Of a stretch of DNA of 64,000 nt, positions 62,007-64,000 are shown one piece after another. A model generated the notes under the pieces. That model ran no database searches and was not told the origin of the DNA. It saw only the letters and a list, made by a program, of their open reading frames with translations. This stretch comes from Lentzea jiangxiensis (GTDB lineage Bacteria > Actinomycetota > Actinomycetes > Mycobacteriales > Pseudonocardiaceae), in NCBI RefSeq assembly GCF_900104175.1, contig NZ_FNIX01000010.1, forward strand, positions 164,181 to 228,180, given 5' to 3'. Each line of letters starts with the position of its first letter. Within the stretch, counting starts at the first letter, position 1. Both the position numbers and the translations under genes were made by a program.

Positions 62007-63386
62007 GTGACCTCCCCGGCGCCGGAGAACCGATCCCCCACGCTGCTGTCCCGGCGCACCGCGATCCTGTCGGGTGTCCTGGGCGTGTCGGTGCTCGCCG
62101 CCGGGCTCGTGGCGCAGTGGCTTCCCCGTGAACCCCGCGCCGCCGACCCGTTCGCCGGGCAGGAACTGCCGCAGGTGCCCGCGCCCGATCCCACGGACGA
62201 ACCGGTGGAGGTCGTGTGCTGCGCGGGATGGGATTCCGCTGCGCGGACGCCGGTGTCGCCGATGTCCGAAGCGGTCGCACGGGCTCAGGACGCCGCGGGC
62301 GCCCAGTACGCCGTCGTGTTGCTGGTCGGCGGTGTGGCTCGGGCGGTCGTCGAGGTGTGCTGGGCGGCCCACCACGCCGAGGTGTGGTTCCTCGACGGGG
62401 AAGGCCGCCGTTACCGCGGTGTCGCCCGCCGCCGTTGGCCCGACGGGCGGTTGCGGTTGTTCGAGGTGCGCGGCTGGCGCTATGCCGGCAAGGGCGCCCA
62501 GGAGTTCGACGGCGACCGGCCGGCGGTGCGGTTCCGGGTCCGTCGTGGTGCGACGGCGGGGATCGAGAAGGTCTCAGTGCACGCGGAGCTCGCCGGCGGC
62601 GGGTCGTTCGAAACCTCGCGCGAGTGGGAGCGGTGGCCGGAGCCGACGCGGCCGCCGGACGACGTCGCCGTCCCCGCGGTGAACGGCTGGGCGGCGCTCG
62701 CCGGGCTGACCGGTCCCGTGACCGTGCGGTCCGGCCCGGACGAGGTGCCGGCGGAGTTCCCCTGGCGGCCGCCGCACCCGTTGCGGCCGCGGCACGTCAC
62801 CGAGCTCACCACCGACGGCACGCGGTTCCGTGTGCCGGACGGGCGCGTGCTGAGCGTGCGGCGGGTTCCCGCCGGCAGGATCCGGTTGCCCAGCGGCAGG
62901 CTGCTCGCCGGCGACCCGGGCTGGCTCGACGCCGGGTCCGCTCCCCTGGCCGTCACCGCCCCGCCCGGCGAGTACGCGGTGGACGTGTTCCAGGTGTGGG
63001 AGAACAGGACCGGCCGTTCCACGTGGACGGCCGCGTGCCGGGTGACCGTCGCGGACGAGCCGGTCACCTCGTGGGAGCAGGCGCTGCGCGCAGGCGACCA
63101 CGAACTCGAACTGGGTGACGGCGAGTTCTTCGGCAACCCGGTCGACACCGCCACGTTCGCGCTCGTCGACCACACCGGCGTGACGGAGTTCGCCGACGCC
63201 GACGCCACCACGACCGGCGAAGCGCCCTACCGCACGCTGTCCTCCGCCAGGACCGACATGGTCGTCGTGCCGGGCTGGAGCGACGGCGCGTGCCTCGTGT
63301 GGCTCGGGCGCACCGAGGACGGTTCGCCCGGCAGCTTCGTCCTCGACTTCCGGGTGCCGGATCTGGCCGACGCCGAACCGGGCTGA
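62007..63386 (+). CDS. membrane-anchored DUF4241-like protein
   Basis: 459 aa from GTG 62007; TACGAT lies 13 nt before it, so the mRNA may be leaderless. One N-terminal membrane helix (about residues 18-37, TAILSGVLGVSVLAAGLVAQW), then a long extracytoplasmic part. The C-terminal third resembles DUF4241: RIRLPSGRLLAGDPGWLDAG, PPGEYAVDVFQVW and ELELGDGEFFGNPVDTATFALVD. The middle has no recognised domain. Function unknown. Confidence 0.7.
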   Translation: MTSPAPENRSPTLLSRRTAILSGVLGVSVLAAGLVAQWLPREPRAADPFAGQELPQVPAPDPTDEPVEVVCCAGWDSAARTPVSPMSEAVARAQDAAGAQYAVVLLVGGVARAVVEVCWAAHHAEVWFLDGEGRRYRGVARRRWPDGRLRLFEVRGWRYAGKGAQEFDGDRPAVRFRVRRGATAGIEKVSVHAELAGGGSFETSREWERWPEPTRPPDDVAVPAVNGWAALAGLTGPVTVRSGPDEVPAEFPWRPPHPLRPRHVTELTTDGTRFRVPDGRVLSVRRVPAGRIRLPSGRLLAGDPGWLDAGSAPLAVTAPPGEYAVDVFQVWENRTGRSTWTAACRVTVADEPVTSWEQALRAGDHELELGDGEFFGNPVDTATFALVDHTGVTEFADADATTTGEAPYRTLSSARTDMVVVPGWSDGACLVWLGRTEDGSPGSFVLDFRVPDLADAEPG

Positions 63387-63421
63387 TCAGTTCGTGCGTC
63401 GCCGGCGCACCAGCAGAACGC

Positions 63422-63451
63422 GGCCGGGCCCCGGCGTCGCGGGACCCGGCC
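63422..63451. terminator. hairpin between convergent DUF4241 and fasciclin genes
   Basis: GGCCGGGCCCC / GGGACCCGGCC, 10 of 11 bases paired, 8-nt loop, between two convergent stop codons. Confidence 0.65.
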
Positions 63452-63464
63452 GGAGTCACCGCTG

Positions 63465-64000
63465 TCAGGCGGGCAGCAGGACCGAGTCGATCAGGTACAC
63501 CGTGGCGTTGGCGGTCTTCACGCCACCGCAGATCACGCTGGCGTCGTTGACCTTGATCGCGTTGCCGGAGCCGCTGACCTTGACGGTGCCGGTCTGCACG
63601 GTCTTCTGCTCACCCGCAATCTTGTCCGGCGTGATCTGGCCGGGAACCACGTGGTACGTCAGGATCTTGGTCAGCAGCGCGTCGTCGGTCTTGAGCTTCT
63701 CGATCGTCGCGGCGTCGATCTTCGCGAACGCCGAGTCGACCGGCGCGAACACCGTGAACTCCGCGCCGTTGAGCGTCGAGACCAGGTTCACCTTCGGGTT
63801 GAGCTTGCCCGACACCGCGCTCACCAGCGTCGTGAGCAGCGGGTTGTTGCTCGCCGCGGTGGCGACCGGATCGGCGGCCATGCCCGAGACGGAACCGGCA
63901 CCGGACGGCACCTGCTTCGCGTAGTCGGCACAACCCGGACCGACGAGGTTCGAGGCCGGATCCGCCATCGCCGACGACGACGGGGCCATCGAGGTCGTCG
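63465..64000 (-). CDS. fasciclin-domain (FAS1) secreted protein, 5' end outside the window
   Basis: At least 178 codons; the frame stays open to the window edge (TTS before the ATG at 63989), so the signal peptide or lipobox is probably missing here. One FAS1 domain (about residues 45-174): [34 protein letters not shown] (the FAS1 H1-type motif), [11 protein letters not shown] (H2 motif) and [12 protein letters not shown]. Homologue of the mycobacterial MPT70/MPT83 type of secreted adhesion-like proteins. Two Cys (GPGCADY and ICGG) may form a disulfide. Confidence 0.88.
   Translation of the reverse strand, partial: TTSMAPSSSAMADPASNLVGPGCADYAKQVPSGAGSVSGMAADPVATAASNNPLLTTLVSAVSGKLNPKVNLVSTLNGAEFTVFAPVDSAFAKIDAATIEKLKTDDALLTKILTYHVVPGQITPDKIAGEQKTVQTGTVKVSGSGNAIKVNDASVICGGVKTANATVYLIDSVLLPA

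Overview
The window is about 70% GC, uses GTG and TTG starts freely, and has tightly packed genes with many 4-nt GTGA/ATGA overlaps. It carries actinobacterial marker families (oligoribonuclease, PucR and ECF regulators, EspG/PPE-like type VII secretion accessories, DUF3558 lipoprotein, L,D-transpeptidase, a StrR-type activator). This points to a filamentous actinomycete, most likely Pseudonocardiaceae (Lentzea, Saccharothrix or Lechevalieria type). The genus is inference; no 16S or rpoB is present.

Layout. 0-7.7 kb: FomD-like DUF402 protein, degenerate uridine-kinase-like protein, ECF sigma factor with a membrane partner, YidC-like insertase, and a proline catabolism locus (PucR regulator divergent from P5C dehydrogenase and proline dehydrogenase). 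7.7-15 kb: TPR P-loop ATPase, divergent family A DNA polymerase, secreted GH16 glucanase behind a perfect palindrome, tRNA-Val, AraC regulator. 15-18.4 kb: type VII secretion accessory cluster (repeat protein, lipoprotein, PPE-like Gly/Pro-rich protein, EspG). 18.4-29 kb: FMN hydroxyacid oxidase, fused SecDF, TPR membrane protein, rifampicin-monooxygenase-like enzyme, NUDIX, azoreductase/MarR pair, a lower-GC monooxygenase/AraC pair, ferredoxin-reductase-like flavoprotein. 29-42.7 kb: acyl-CoA synthetase, TPR-LuxR regulator, a tiny secreted peptide, two PH-domain membrane proteins, GlxA regulator, MFS permease, HerA-like ATPase, orn, tRNA-His, ABC-F, L,D-transpeptidase.

The most notable part is 42.96-52.33 kb. 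An intact tRNA-Lys(CTT) is followed by a minus-strand set: StrR-type activator, GtrA protein, a 40-aa lasso peptide precursor, lasso cyclase, lasso peptidase, RRE protein, flavin-dependent tryptophan halogenase, flavin reductase and cation/proton antiporter. The predicted 15-residue core has three Trp, so the product is predicted to be a chlorinated Trp-rich lasso peptide, of the type I recall being described as chlorolassin. The right edge holds a deleted IS with perfect 17-bp inverted repeats, a 58-codon fragment of an M20 hydrolase whose intact paralogue lies at 59.9 kb, and a decayed copy of the tRNA-Lys 3' half plus its terminator. That duplication looks like an old attachment site, so the lasso cluster probably sits on a relic tRNA-integrated island.

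52.4-64 kb: proline iminopeptidase, secreted GH64 glucanase with a LacI-type operator resembling the GH16 one, a frameshifted acyltransferase, a large secreted subtilase, M20 hydrolase, YhhN protein, a second tRNA-Lys(CTT), a DUF4241 protein and a fasciclin protein that runs off the window. The two beta-1,3-glucanases with shared operator-like palindromes suggest a common glucan-degradation regulon.
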